Position numbers and translations under genes: made by a program. Shown one piece after another: positions 55,541 through 64,000 of a stretch of DNA of 64,000 nt; position 1 is the stretch's first letter, and each line of letters starts with the position of its first letter. The DNA comes from Turritopsis dohrnii (Eukaryota; Cnidaria; Hydrozoa; Anthoathecata; Oceaniidae), in the NCBI GenBank assembly GCA_027922465.2, contig BQMF02000205.1:434001-498000 (forward strand), written 5' to 3'. The notes below the pieces were generated by a model. It worked only from the letters and a program-made list of their open reading frames with translations. It was not told the origin of the DNA and did no database searches.

Positions 55541-57092
55541 TGTGTAATTTGGTTCCGCTAACTTAATGTTTCTTTGCTCCACCTTAGTTTGAAGTAGTAA
55601 AGTACCTGTTTTTTTGGAGCTTCTGCCTGTAAATTCTTGTTTTGGCCCTATTTTATGTGTTGTTGCCATGGGGGAGATCCCTGTTGCTATGGATAGTATT
55701 AATTGAAAACAAATATTGCTCTTTGTAGTAAATGGTTATTCCAATATACGCTGAAAATATTAAGTCCAAATTATGAAATGTTAAAAAGTTATGACAATAT
55801 TCTTCAACTTTATTTTCAAGAAAAAATCCAATGTTTTGGTGCCATTAGACATATTATTACAGTTGAAAACTATAGGGAAAATATCTAACAGAATGTCAAG
55901 AATTGCCCCAAATTTCCAATACTAAATTTCCTATAACTTCGGAACGGCTTATCGTTGAGAGGTGTATGACCCCTCATTTTTTTTCTCTTGAAAAGATCTA
56001 TCCAATCAGTATAGTTTCATAGATTTGATTTTTTGGTCTGGAAATGCTATCATTCCTTTATAGCTAACAGATTTTTCAGCAGACAGAGAGATGTAAGTAC
56101 ATAATCTTGGCTTTTCACCATCACGTGGATTGAATTGACGATATATATAGAATTGAAAATGACAAAGACATAGAAAAATTACAGGTAAGACAAATAATGT
56201 TTTACTTACAAGTCCACTTTACTCCACCATTGATCTCCACCAAACGGGCGCCATTACGCGAGGTTTCGCGGCATAAAAATAAATCACTCTCCTTCGTTTT
56301 AAATTTTAGTCCTGCGCAGAGTGAAGAATACTTTTTAGATTTTTAGATTTTTAGATCTGCAATGGAGTTTTGCTAACTGTACGGAAACGATTCGCTTCCA
56401 TTATAATTAGGGGGTCAATGAGTAATTTGAAAATTATGAAAGTGATATTTATGCATTTGCTTATGCACTTTTGATAAAGTTATATTGTGATAATTACATA
56501 TAATATATATTTTTAATAAGTTGGTACGAATTTTCTTTTAAATTTTCATAAAAACTACCACTCGATTTAAACTAAAGCCCCCGTCTGAAACAAAACCTTT
56601 ACTCACGTTGCATCATGGATGATGGAGAGAAACATGTGCGCTGGGGAAGTCATGTTGTCACATGGTGCTTGGTGTTGGAAGTGTCTATTTTGTGTTTCGA
56701 GTCTTTTATTTTATTTGTTTTAAAACTTTCTCCTCTTGTATGTTTTAACGAATCAATGTTTGTGATAATAGCCTCTTTTGGTTTGCTCCTCACTTGATGG
56801 TAAGCAGGAAATCTGTAGTCCCCTCTATTTTGAAACACGTAATTGTAAATATTATGCTCCTCGTCCAGACATATCTAGGGACTTTGTTATCTCTTCATTT
56901 GTGTGGCTTTTCAGAGTAAAGAGAACTCTAACTCTGAATGAAGGAAATAAAAGGTTGTTAATATTAATTTTAGTCGTTAAAATGTAACAAAACCCGTGTG
57001 TTAATCTAACAAGATGTGATCATGCTATCTTTATGGTTAAAAGTCTGTTATTTGCGTTTGAAAGAATTCATATTTTTGAGTTATTGTTTTAG
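55541..57092 (+). other. Upstream region of the DUF4806-type gene, candidate 5' exons
   Basis: An ATG at 56615 opens a 60-codon frame (MDDGEKHVRWGSHVV, then hydrophobic sequence), and a GTAAGC donor-like site follows its stop at about 56801. A short AG...GT-bounded piece lies at about 56914-56953. Neither can be tied securely to the downstream exons. The (TTTTTAGA)-type triple at 56330-56355 is a minor repeat. Confidence 0.35.
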
Positions 57093-57826
57093 GTGTCTCA
57101 ACTTTCGAAGATTGGCGGTAGTGATGTTAAGGAGACAACGAAAAATGTAATGGTGAGGTAAGGAGTTGAAAAAAAGAAAAGTTTTAGAGTTATATAGTTG
57201 TATTTGTTTACTTTATTTTTTTTTTCTTTTTATTGTACAGATCTACTATAGGGAGATAGCTTTGTTTAAAGCTAATTTTGCTACCTTATTTTCTTCAGAT
57301 TGATGAGCTACTCTGTAATGTCAAACTTCAACATGAAAGGAAAAGGAAAGAAATCAGGGTTGCTGACCAAGAAAGTTGGCGAAGCGATAGTTGGTAAGAA
57401 AATATGCTTACTTCTCATAGAAGATCCTAACTTCTAACATTACTTCTTGAAACTCTTGGAATACATGCAGTGCATTTAGGGTCACCATATCAAATGTTTT
57501 TAATATCAGAATTGTAGTGTTTTGTTTTGGCTTGATTTATGAATTGATAAATATTTAAGAAGACACTTCAACTTGAAAAACATGTGTCTCGAAAAAAAAG
57601 CACTAACATCTAAAATACCTTGTGAAATCTTATTGTTCAAAAGTGGAGCTCTAAGTCTTGCAATCTTTTTATCTTTAATCATGGCAATCATTTTTTCTTT
57701 TTAGCTGGCGTAATGGTGAATAAAAATAAAGCGTCTGTGGACGAGATACATAAAGCTATGAGTGGCATTTTAAAATATGCCCCTGATCGTGACGGTGGCG
57801 GGGGAAGAAAGTCGAATGCCGAATAG
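57093..57826 (+). CDS. DUF4806-like C-terminal exons of a spliced gene carried in the 8.8 kb element
   Basis: Three exons, 57093-57157, 57299-57393 and 57705-57826, have clean TTTTAG/TTCAG acceptors and GTAAG donors. They join in phase to a stop at 57824. The protein end reads LSKIGGSDVKETTKNVMVR, then LMSYSVMSNFNMKGKGKKSG, LLTKKVGEAIV, and a hydrophilic tail ending GGGGRKSNAE. The order GG, a helix, a conserved hydrophobic stretch with a Lys/Gly-rich loop and a terminal I(V) helix fits DUF4806, a domain at the C-terminus of many transposon-linked and uncharacterised animal proteins. No stop or frameshift breaks it, unlike its neighbours. The 5' exons are not resolved, so this is a partial model. 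Function unknown. Confidence 0.6.
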
Positions 57827-57866
57827 TGTCTGTTTTTTTCGTTGTAATTTTTATATTTGTTCAATA

Positions 57867-58100
57867 GACCTATCCATAAATTAATAATTCATTTATCGTA
57901 GCAGCCTTCACCTCGTTTTCAAGTTGAATAATGATGACGTTTGTATCATTCACAAGGTGATGATACTTTGGGGAAAATTAATTTTATGAAGTTCTTTTAA
58001 ATAATAATAATTAAATAATAATTATTATCACGGATTACATAATAATTTAGAAACGAGGCGAGAGCTGCACGATGAATAATTATGAATTTATGGATAGGTC
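57867..58100. mobile_element. MITE with GACCTATCCATAAATT ends and TA target
   Basis: The left arm starts GACCTATCCATAAATTAATA and the right arm ends AATTTATGGATAGGTC. TA lies on both sides (57865-57866 and 58101-58102). Inner arms pair CTCGTTTTC-like and GAAACGAGGCG-like stretches. It inserted 40 bases after the DUF4806 stop codon, in its 3' UTR or beyond. Confidence 0.75.
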
Positions 58101-58439
58101 TATGCGACTAGAGATTTGTGCTACTTTCCTTATATCTTTGGTCATTAAGATGTTTCTTCTGAGAGTCGAATAATTTGAAACGTTAAAATCCTGACGTTGA
58201 AACAAGTCTGTTCTTTTACCATTTTCGACTGACCTGACTGATTGCCGTAATTCTATTTGATTTCTCTTGAAAAACCAACTAGAAAGTTACTAATTTATTC
58301 AGAGAGATTACTAATTTATTTAGAAAACATATTTTACTTGTAAAAAATTTATTTTACTAAGGCGATTTTTATCTGTAAATAAACTTTTCTTTGCCTGAAA
58401 TTGAACTTTGTTTTATTTCATGCCCCTTCTTTACATCCG

Positions 58440-58733
58440 TAGCGTAATTTTAAGAGCCAACAGGCTAATAATTTGGTGGAAAAATTGGTTGCTCCGACTT
58501 TATTACAACGTTTTTCGAACGTTGCAGCAACGTTGCCTTGCAGAGAAAGTTGGTTGCTCCGACGTTGTTACAACGTTATTACAACGTTGTAGCGACGTTG
58601 CTTTTGCAACGTTGTAACAACGTTGCAAAGTGACGTCGTCGCGATTCCCATTCGCAACCATGGAGCAACGTTGGAACAACGTAAGGGGGTGACGTTGTTA
58701 CAAGGTTGCTGCAACGTTGCCGTGCGTGCTGGG
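58440..58733 (-). repeat. Right inverted end of the 8.8 kb element
   Basis: It carries a dozen or more AACGTT or near-AACGTT words, two copies of GTTGGTTGCTCCGAC-like sequence, and the terminal CGTGCGTGCTGGG. It is similar in word content, but not base by base, to the left end. Confidence 0.8.
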
Positions 58734-61728
58734 TTTAATCAGTAGTGCTTCAGAAAGCTTTCCTCTGTCATAACTAATATATTGTTTTCTGTTTTTTAGA
58801 TAACTTTTAAGCCATTCATATGTCATTTCTGAGACTCCATGAAGTTCTAATTTCTTCAACAAAATCTCGTGATTGACAGTATCAAAAGCCTTTGAGAGAT
58901 CAATAAATACACCAAGCGTGTATTTTCCTTTGGAGAAGCCTTTTGTGATGTCAGTAACTAATTGAAGAATTGCGTGTTCTGTCGAAGTATTTTTTTGAAA
59001 TCCAAATTGTCTTATATGAAGCAATTTAGTTTAGCAATAAAGTTATGCAGTCTATTATACATTATGCGTTCAAGGATTTTATATATAACTGATAACACGG
59101 AATTGGGTCTATAGTTTTCTACTTCGGCTACGTTTCCTGTTTTGAAGGCAGGTATTACTTTTGCAATTTTCAAGTCATCTGGGAAGACCCCTTTTTTAAT
59201 TGGCTGACTGAATACATAGAAAAGAGGAGTTTTCAGCTCCTTGTAAAGGTCCAGGAGAAGATTACAATTTATACCATCTACCCCTGTGGCTTTGTTCCTT
59301 TTAATTTATTTAAATGCTGTCTCAAATTCTTCAAAAAAAAAGCATTTTACCTTCAATAAGATTCTCATGTTTATCCAGATAATCGTTGAATGATGTTTTA
59401 ACAGTCGGAATTTTGGCGGCAAGGTTTGGACCAATCTCCGTATAATAGCTATTAAATATTGTTGCCATGATATGAGTATTAAACTCTGAACCATTCACAG
59501 GATTAAGAAATTTAGGAAAGCTATCATTTTCATTTTTTTCTTGCCAACAATTTCTTTCATGACTTCCCATGTCTTTTTTCAGTTGTGGTGATATTTTTTT
59601 AACATCGATGAGTAGAAGTTTCGCTTGGCAATTTTCTTAATTTTTTCAAATAAGTTTTTGTAATTTTTGTATCCTGCTTCTGAAATACTAGTTTTCTTTT
59701 TTAAGAATTGTATATAAAGACGTTGTTTCTTCTTTGAGGATTTTTTAAGACCTTTTGTTATCCATGGTGTTTCTATATCTTTTATCTTAACTAGTTTTTT
59801 CTCGACTGGATAGAATAAGTTATATAAATCCAAGAATGTTTTAGCGAAGCTCTCATACCTATCATTGACATCATCAATATTTTCTAAAAATGACCAGTCA
59901 ATTAGCAGAAGTTCACTTTTGAAGTTTTCTTTAAGGATAGTCATCGCCCCTTGCTGCATGTTTTCAGTTTTGTGTCCATAACTTTTGATGTGGTTATTTT
60001 TTCATCAACAAAGTATATATTTTTGAAAACCTTATAAAATTCCCGATCTAATGAATATAATTTTATTTTCAATATATTTAGTTTTAAAACGTTATTGCCG
60101 ATAAGGGCATTTTGAAAAGACTTAATTTCTAGGAGCTCCACGGACCCTTTGAAAAATATTTTCTGCGACATTTTTATGTCATTGTGTTCTATGTTTATTA
60201 ATTTAAAAAAAGTTACTACAGTTTTTCTAGTTCTGATGAAATAAAAGATTTACGAAAAACACTCATTAAAATAGCCTTTCCTTGACTTTCTCCCTTCATC
60301 GCAGAGCGAATATTTGCTTAAAGAAAAAATTCTAGTAACATTTTGTTCTTATAAACCGATTCTTTCAATTGCAAAAAACTATGTAACGATACCTCCATCG
60401 TAGGGGTTTTTGGAGGTATTTAAAGACAGATAAGTAACGCTAAAATACTTATCGAGAAAACGTCTTCCAAAGAAATTCCATTTTGCGATCAGTTGAATAA
60501 ACAACTTTTCAAAAGAAACAATAGCTGTTATTTGCTTTACATGAATAATTGATAAGTCTACTATTAAAAGAGAACATAGTTCTTGTAAACATGCTGAATA
60601 GGTTCTGTAAACAAATTGCAATAAGCATGAAATGAAATACCACTATTGACAATTTGAAATATTGTAACAAATGATAAATTTTTATAGCATCATATATACA
60701 TTTTCAGAAAGCTCTCTGAAAGCTTTATCTTTTTCTGAAATAAAAAAAAAATTTGATATTTTTTCGATTACAGGGGTGATGATTATCCTTAAGAAGGAAA
60801 AATTTTGTTTGGTTATTGCAATCTTTTTATTTCTAGTGGCTGACTATTGTTTGTGGCGAATTCTGGAAAGGGATCTGAAATACCTGCTTTAATAATTCCT
60901 TTTTTTAATGAAGAGTTTAAGTAATCTTTGGTTAGTATATTATCAATTAAAGTTGTAGACTTATCTGTAATTCTGGTGGGTTTGCATATTAGAGGTATAG
61001 CGGAATTTGTTTACACGTTGTCATAAAAATCCTTCACGTCAATATCTTCACTATATTTTAAGGAATTTAAATTAAAATCACCAGATACAAAAAAAAATGT
61101 TTCTATTCGCTTCCTATCTGTTGGAGTAATGTTTCCATGTACTCACTAAAAAGGTTCGTATTCCCATTTGGCGGTTTATAACAACATGTTATAACGTAAT
61201 TTCTGTTTTTTTCTGAATAAGTTCAAAGGAATTCTTTGTCGGCATCTGATATATCTAAATCATTTCTTATTTTATACATCAAGTTAGTTTTGACGTAAAT
61301 TAATAGACCTCCCCCCTCCCCCACCCCCACCCCCTTTTTTTATTGGTTTGTCTTTGAAAATGTATAGCTTGATAATTTTTAAGCTGGTAAGTTGAGTTAT
61401 TTCGAAATTCGCTATCACTGCACCACGTTTCACTTAAACAAATAATATTAAAAGAATAATTGCACGTTTCTAAGAGGTGTCGAAAGTTTTCAAAGTTACT
61501 GTTTAAACTTCTAATATTTAGGTGCAGGATAGAAAGACTCTCCTTTTCATAAGTTTCAATGAGATAAGTTTTCACTTCGCCATCATATAAATAGGGTGTA
61601 TTGAAATACGAGATTTTCAGTTCATCAAAGAAATTTTCATCTGGGTAATTTTCTCCACAATGCAACGCATCAGAAAAGTTAAATGGGTCAAAAATTAAGT
61701 TTTCAAAATCTTTGGTTTTTGAATCCAT
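58734..61728 (-). pseudogene. LINE A ORF2, endonuclease and N-terminal reverse transcriptase
   Basis: It starts MDSKTKDFENLIF at 61728. LSILHLNIRSLNSNFENF and FNIICLSETWCSDSEF give the endonuclease start. A GT-rich run at 61305-61335 shifts the frame before GGGLLIYVKTN. The SDH motif near 60870 has become SDPFPE, with the catalytic His lost. The linker (PWITKGLKKSSKKKQRLY) lies at 59800-59700, and reverse transcriptase motifs (NKATGVDGI near 59280, ENYRPNSVLSVIYKILE near 59110, VFIDLSKAFDTVN near 58900) lead to the break at 58734. Multiple stops and shifts; extra non-LINE sequence may lie at 60200-60830. CR1/L2-like by domain style. Confidence 0.82.
60180..60830. other. Unassigned stretch inside LINE A
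   Basis: The endonuclease and linker sequences of the LINE are separated here by more sequence than their order requires. Weak inverted words (AATACCTCCAAAAACCCC and near variants around 60400) hint at a small insertion, but no boundary can be fixed. Confidence 0.3.
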
Positions 61729-61794
61729 GTTGAAATGTTGAAGATATTTTAACTATTTGAAGACTTAGTGTAAAATAAAAGTATAAATTTCTGT

Positions 61795-62397
61795 CTAAGA
61801 AGAATCTTGTTTTCCCGCACTATCATTTCTTAGATTCTCGACAAATGAGTTTATTATATGCAACTTTTGCATACTCACCCCTTTCTCTTCTCATTTTGGC
61901 TTCCTGAAATAATTTTCGTCGCGTTGCCAGTGTTTCGTCTGAAAAATCCTTGTTAATAAAAATCTTTTGTTTATATAATTGTCTTTCTTAGTACTTGCTT
62001 AAAATTTCTTCTTTTTCTTTGAAATTTAAAAATTTTGCTACTATCGTTCTTTTACAGTTTCCGTCGCTGTCTCTTCGACTTCGATCTTTCAAGTCTACAA
62101 CCTTTTCTTTTAAGCCCTTCATGTCGTCTCCGTATCCTCTTCGGTTCTTCATGACACCCTCCATTTCCTCAACCTTCTTGTCAAAAACTGAGCTTTGAAA
62201 AGCCACTGATTGTTTCAGATTTTCGACTTCACTTTTGAGTGAAGCATTTTCCACTTTCAGCAAGTCGATTTTGTTTTCTAGTCTGTCCACGGACGAGTTA
62301 AAAAATTTCATCATTGTGTCTTCGGTTTTCGAAATAATTTGAAGTACTTTTTAAATGTATACAAATTTTGTTTTGTTTCTAGGTTTGATTCAGCCAT
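61795..62397 (-). pseudogene. LINE A ORF1, coiled-coil protein
   Basis: From ATG 62397 (MAESNLETKQ), with a frameshift near 62345, it continues as SSVDRLENKIDLLKVENASL and on through a heptad-rich coiled coil to KEKVVDLKDRSRRDSD. Then KRTIVAKFLNFKEKEEIL appears, followed by a stop and a shifted FINKDFSDETLATRRKLF. This matches the coiled-coil plus RNA-binding first protein of L1/CR1-like LINEs; the central RNA-recognition part is partly deleted. The end is the stop at 61795. Confidence 0.75.
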
Positions 62398-62843
62398 AAT
62401 AAAGTACGTTTTGTTAAAATTATTATCAAAAATATTACTATTTGGGGAGGTTGAATAAAAACGTCTGTACTCTGTGAAAGCAAGTGAGCAAAAGATATAT
62501 CAGTATATCTACAAAATGTTTCAAGTTCTTTCGGCTAGTATATTTTTGTGAAAAATGAATTTTTTGCAAAAATAAGGAAAATGTTTTGGAAAAATGTAAT
62601 TAAATTTTTTTACATACAATACATTGGGGTACACCAGTCTGGGTAAACTATTAAACACTGAAAGTAATTATTTCAAAACTTATAGGTGTTTTATTTCTTG
62701 GATATTTTCATTAGTTTGGTAAAATCACTGATACACAACAAAGATAACGAAAATTCTGCAAAAATTACATATCTTTTAGTGAAGTAATAGAATTTGACAG
62801 AAAGATACCAGAAAGTTGACGAACGAAGGAAACATTCTGTAAA
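62398..62843. other. LINE 5' flank and fucosyltransferase upstream region
   Basis: AT-rich. No LINE 5' UTR boundary or promoter element can be fixed. The 40 bases before ATG 62844 resemble those before the paralogue only weakly. Confidence 0.4.
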
Positions 62844-64000
62844 ATGGCTAGATGTAAGAAGAGAGCAGCAGTAGCTTTAGTTCAAGTTCTTGTTTGTTTT
62901 TCATATGTTATGATTTTCATTCCACCATTTAAACAGCAACATTCCAGAGAAGAATCTTTACGTCGTATACAAGAGAAAATATGGCGACAGATTGATCACT
63001 TACAAGAAGAAGGAGATTGCGATAAAAAAAAAGTTCTTCATTGTGGACCAAACAGAAATTTTGCAGGTTTTGGCTCTATGGTGCATAGATATGGTGTATG
63101 TATACAAGTGGCATATGGGTTAGGTCGAATGTTCTTTATAAAACAACCGGAATACGAACGTTTTGGTGGATTGAGCCAATGGCTGTTGCCAGAGTCAAAA
63201 CGGTGTGGACACATTAAAAAGAGACTAGACAAAATAAAAAACAGATGCGACGCTCACCAGATTGACTGCTATTTGGAAAATGGCTACGACATCAACAACA
63301 CATATCACGTCATTGATTATCCGGTGAACCCCGTATTTCCAGCACCAAGACATATTCCAGGATCTATTCCCAAACAAATTGAAGATGAACTGCTTGCATT
63401 AAAAGTTGACGATCCAAAAATGTGGTTCGCTTCTCAATTTCTCGGCTACTTGCTGATGAGACCGAACGAAAACTTTGAAAGGCAATACAAAAATATGGCA
63501 AAAAAAATTCATCGGGAATTTCCAATCGTGTCTATGCATATTCGCCATGGCGACAAACTAATACGGGAAGCAAAGTACATCGAAGAGAAATTATTTGTTC
63601 AAGAAGCTATTCAATACTATGATAACAATTTTGTGAATTTAACAACAAAACAAATTTATGTTGCTAGTGATGATCAAGAAATCGAAGGTAAATTACAAAA
63701 ACTAATGCCCAAGCATTACAAAACACTGTTGTTACCGAGTGATGTTCGTATGAACGCTTCCAAGCCATATCTATTTGGAGTAGCTTTCCCACCAGAAGTG
63801 ATCGGCTCTATGCTGATGGATATTTATTTCTTAGTTTTCTCAAATTACACAGTCTGTACATACACATCCAACATTGGAAGGCTGGTTAACTTATTAAAGC
63901 GCACTGTGTATCCTTACGATTTGAAAGATAGCATAGTTGCGGTTGACAACGAGACATATTTTGTATATAAATGGTGGGGTTATTGGTACGAGAAACGAAG
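62844..64000 (+). CDS. FUT8-like: Alpha-1,6-fucosyltransferase-like protein (GT23), 5' part
   Basis: The frame is open from ATG 62844 to the window edge, about 385 codons, without intron. Residues 8-29 are a membrane anchor. KIWRQIDHLQEEGDC, CGPNRNFAGFGSMVHRYGVC, SMHIRHGDKLIREAKYIEEK, YVASDDQEIE and VCTYTSNIGRLVNLLKRTVY follow in the same order as in the copy at 4161. Core motifs are identical; the acceptor-side loop at about 63730-63790 (LLLPSDVRMNASKPYLFG) and the short stem are the most different. The N-terminus is about 14 residues shorter than that of the paralogue. The Lys-rich linker and SH3-like domain are not in the window. It points away from its paralogue. Confidence 0.9.
   Translation, partial: MARCKKRAAVALVQVLVCFSYVMIFIPPFKQQHSREESLRRIQEKIWRQIDHLQEEGDCDKKKVLHCGPNRNFAGFGSMVHRYGVCIQVAYGLGRMFFIKQPEYERFGGLSQWLLPESKRCGHIKKRLDKIKNRCDAHQIDCYLENGYDINNTYHVIDYPVNPVFPAPRHIPGSIPKQIEDELLALKVDDPKMWFASQFLGYLLMRPNENFERQYKNMAKKIHREFPIVSMHIRHGDKLIREAKYIEEKLFVQEAIQYYDNNFVNLTTKQIYVASDDQEIEGKLQKLMPKHYKTLLLPSDVRMNASKPYLFGVAFPPEVIGSMLMDIYFLVFSNYTVCTYTSNIGRLVNLLKRTVYPYDLKDSIVAVDNETYFVYKWWGYWYEKR

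Larger units (their letters stand above)
49902..58733. mobile_element. 8.8 kb DNA-transposon-like insertion with AACGTT-rich inverted ends and gene cargo
   Basis: The left end is CCCAGCAAGCACGCGACGTC; the complement of the right end is CCCAGCACGCACGGCAACGT. Both inner flanks (about 290 bases each) are crowded with GCAACGTTG and AACGTT palindromes. The insertion splits the reverse transcriptase of LINE A: joining the flanks with a two-base TT duplication gives an in-frame LLIK-CGLPQG, so the boundaries are secure. Inside are a kinase-like gene (minus), a DUF4806-type gene (plus), an 87-base and a 163-base tandem array, and three small inverted-repeat elements. No transposase was recognised. 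Confidence 0.8.

Noticed and set aside
49087..62397. Two separate LINE insertions rather than one split LINE
   Set aside because: The two halves have complementary domain content, the same strand, and a frame that closes at the junction, so a single LINE split by the 8.8 kb element is simpler.

Overview
The window looks like nuclear DNA from an animal, most plausibly a cnidarian and perhaps a hydrozoan. It is AT-rich, has spliced genes with GT/AG introns, and has two intronless GT23 fucosyltransferase genes near its ends. Between them lies almost nothing but transposable elements in many states of decay. The species is inferred from gene and repeat style, not from a marker gene.

Layout. From 0 to 4 kb there are tandem repeats, a MADF-domain remnant and a complete but defective PIF/Harbinger element whose TTA target duplications are intact. 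A fucosyltransferase (FUT8-like) gene lies on the minus strand at 4.2-5.7 kb. From 5.7 to 10 kb the DNA is mostly featureless, with a three-copy family of small palindromic elements. From 11 to 31.5 kb there is a family of related 1.2-2.1 kb units, many of which carry the same module: a TAGGTTTGGACAG motif, an A-tract and one or more short hairpins whose stems vary by paired changes. Into and around this array are inserted a Helitron, Harbinger-type remnants, other small elements and a 5'-truncated LINE with an intact 892-codon reading frame. From 32 to 42 kb come broken Helitrons, a degraded OTU-protease gene, minisatellites and a 1 kb mariner-like inverted-repeat element. From 42.75 to 48.1 kb there is a DIRS-type tyrosine-recombinase retrotransposon with inverted termini. 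It is interrupted by two head-to-tail Helitrons that landed precisely between an A and a T.

From 48.8 to 62.4 kb there is a CR1/L2-like LINE on the minus strand, split by an 8.8 kb insertion (49902-58733). The insertion has CCCAGCA-type ends packed with AACGTT palindromes. It contains a spliced kinase-like gene with a degenerate catalytic loop (minus strand), a well-preserved spliced gene ending in a DUF4806-like domain (plus strand), a 163 bp satellite array and several small inverted-repeat elements. The LINE frame closes across the insertion, so its boundaries are well supported. The second FUT8-like paralogue starts at 62844 on the plus strand and runs off the window.

How the parts relate. 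The two fucosyltransferases point away from each other and share long identical stretches, which suggests a duplicated pair whose spacer has filled with transposons. Relative ages can be read from nesting: LINE, then the AACGTT element; DIRS, then the Helitron dimer; array unit, then the young LINE. The least familiar items are the cargo-bearing AACGTT element and the hairpin-module array.
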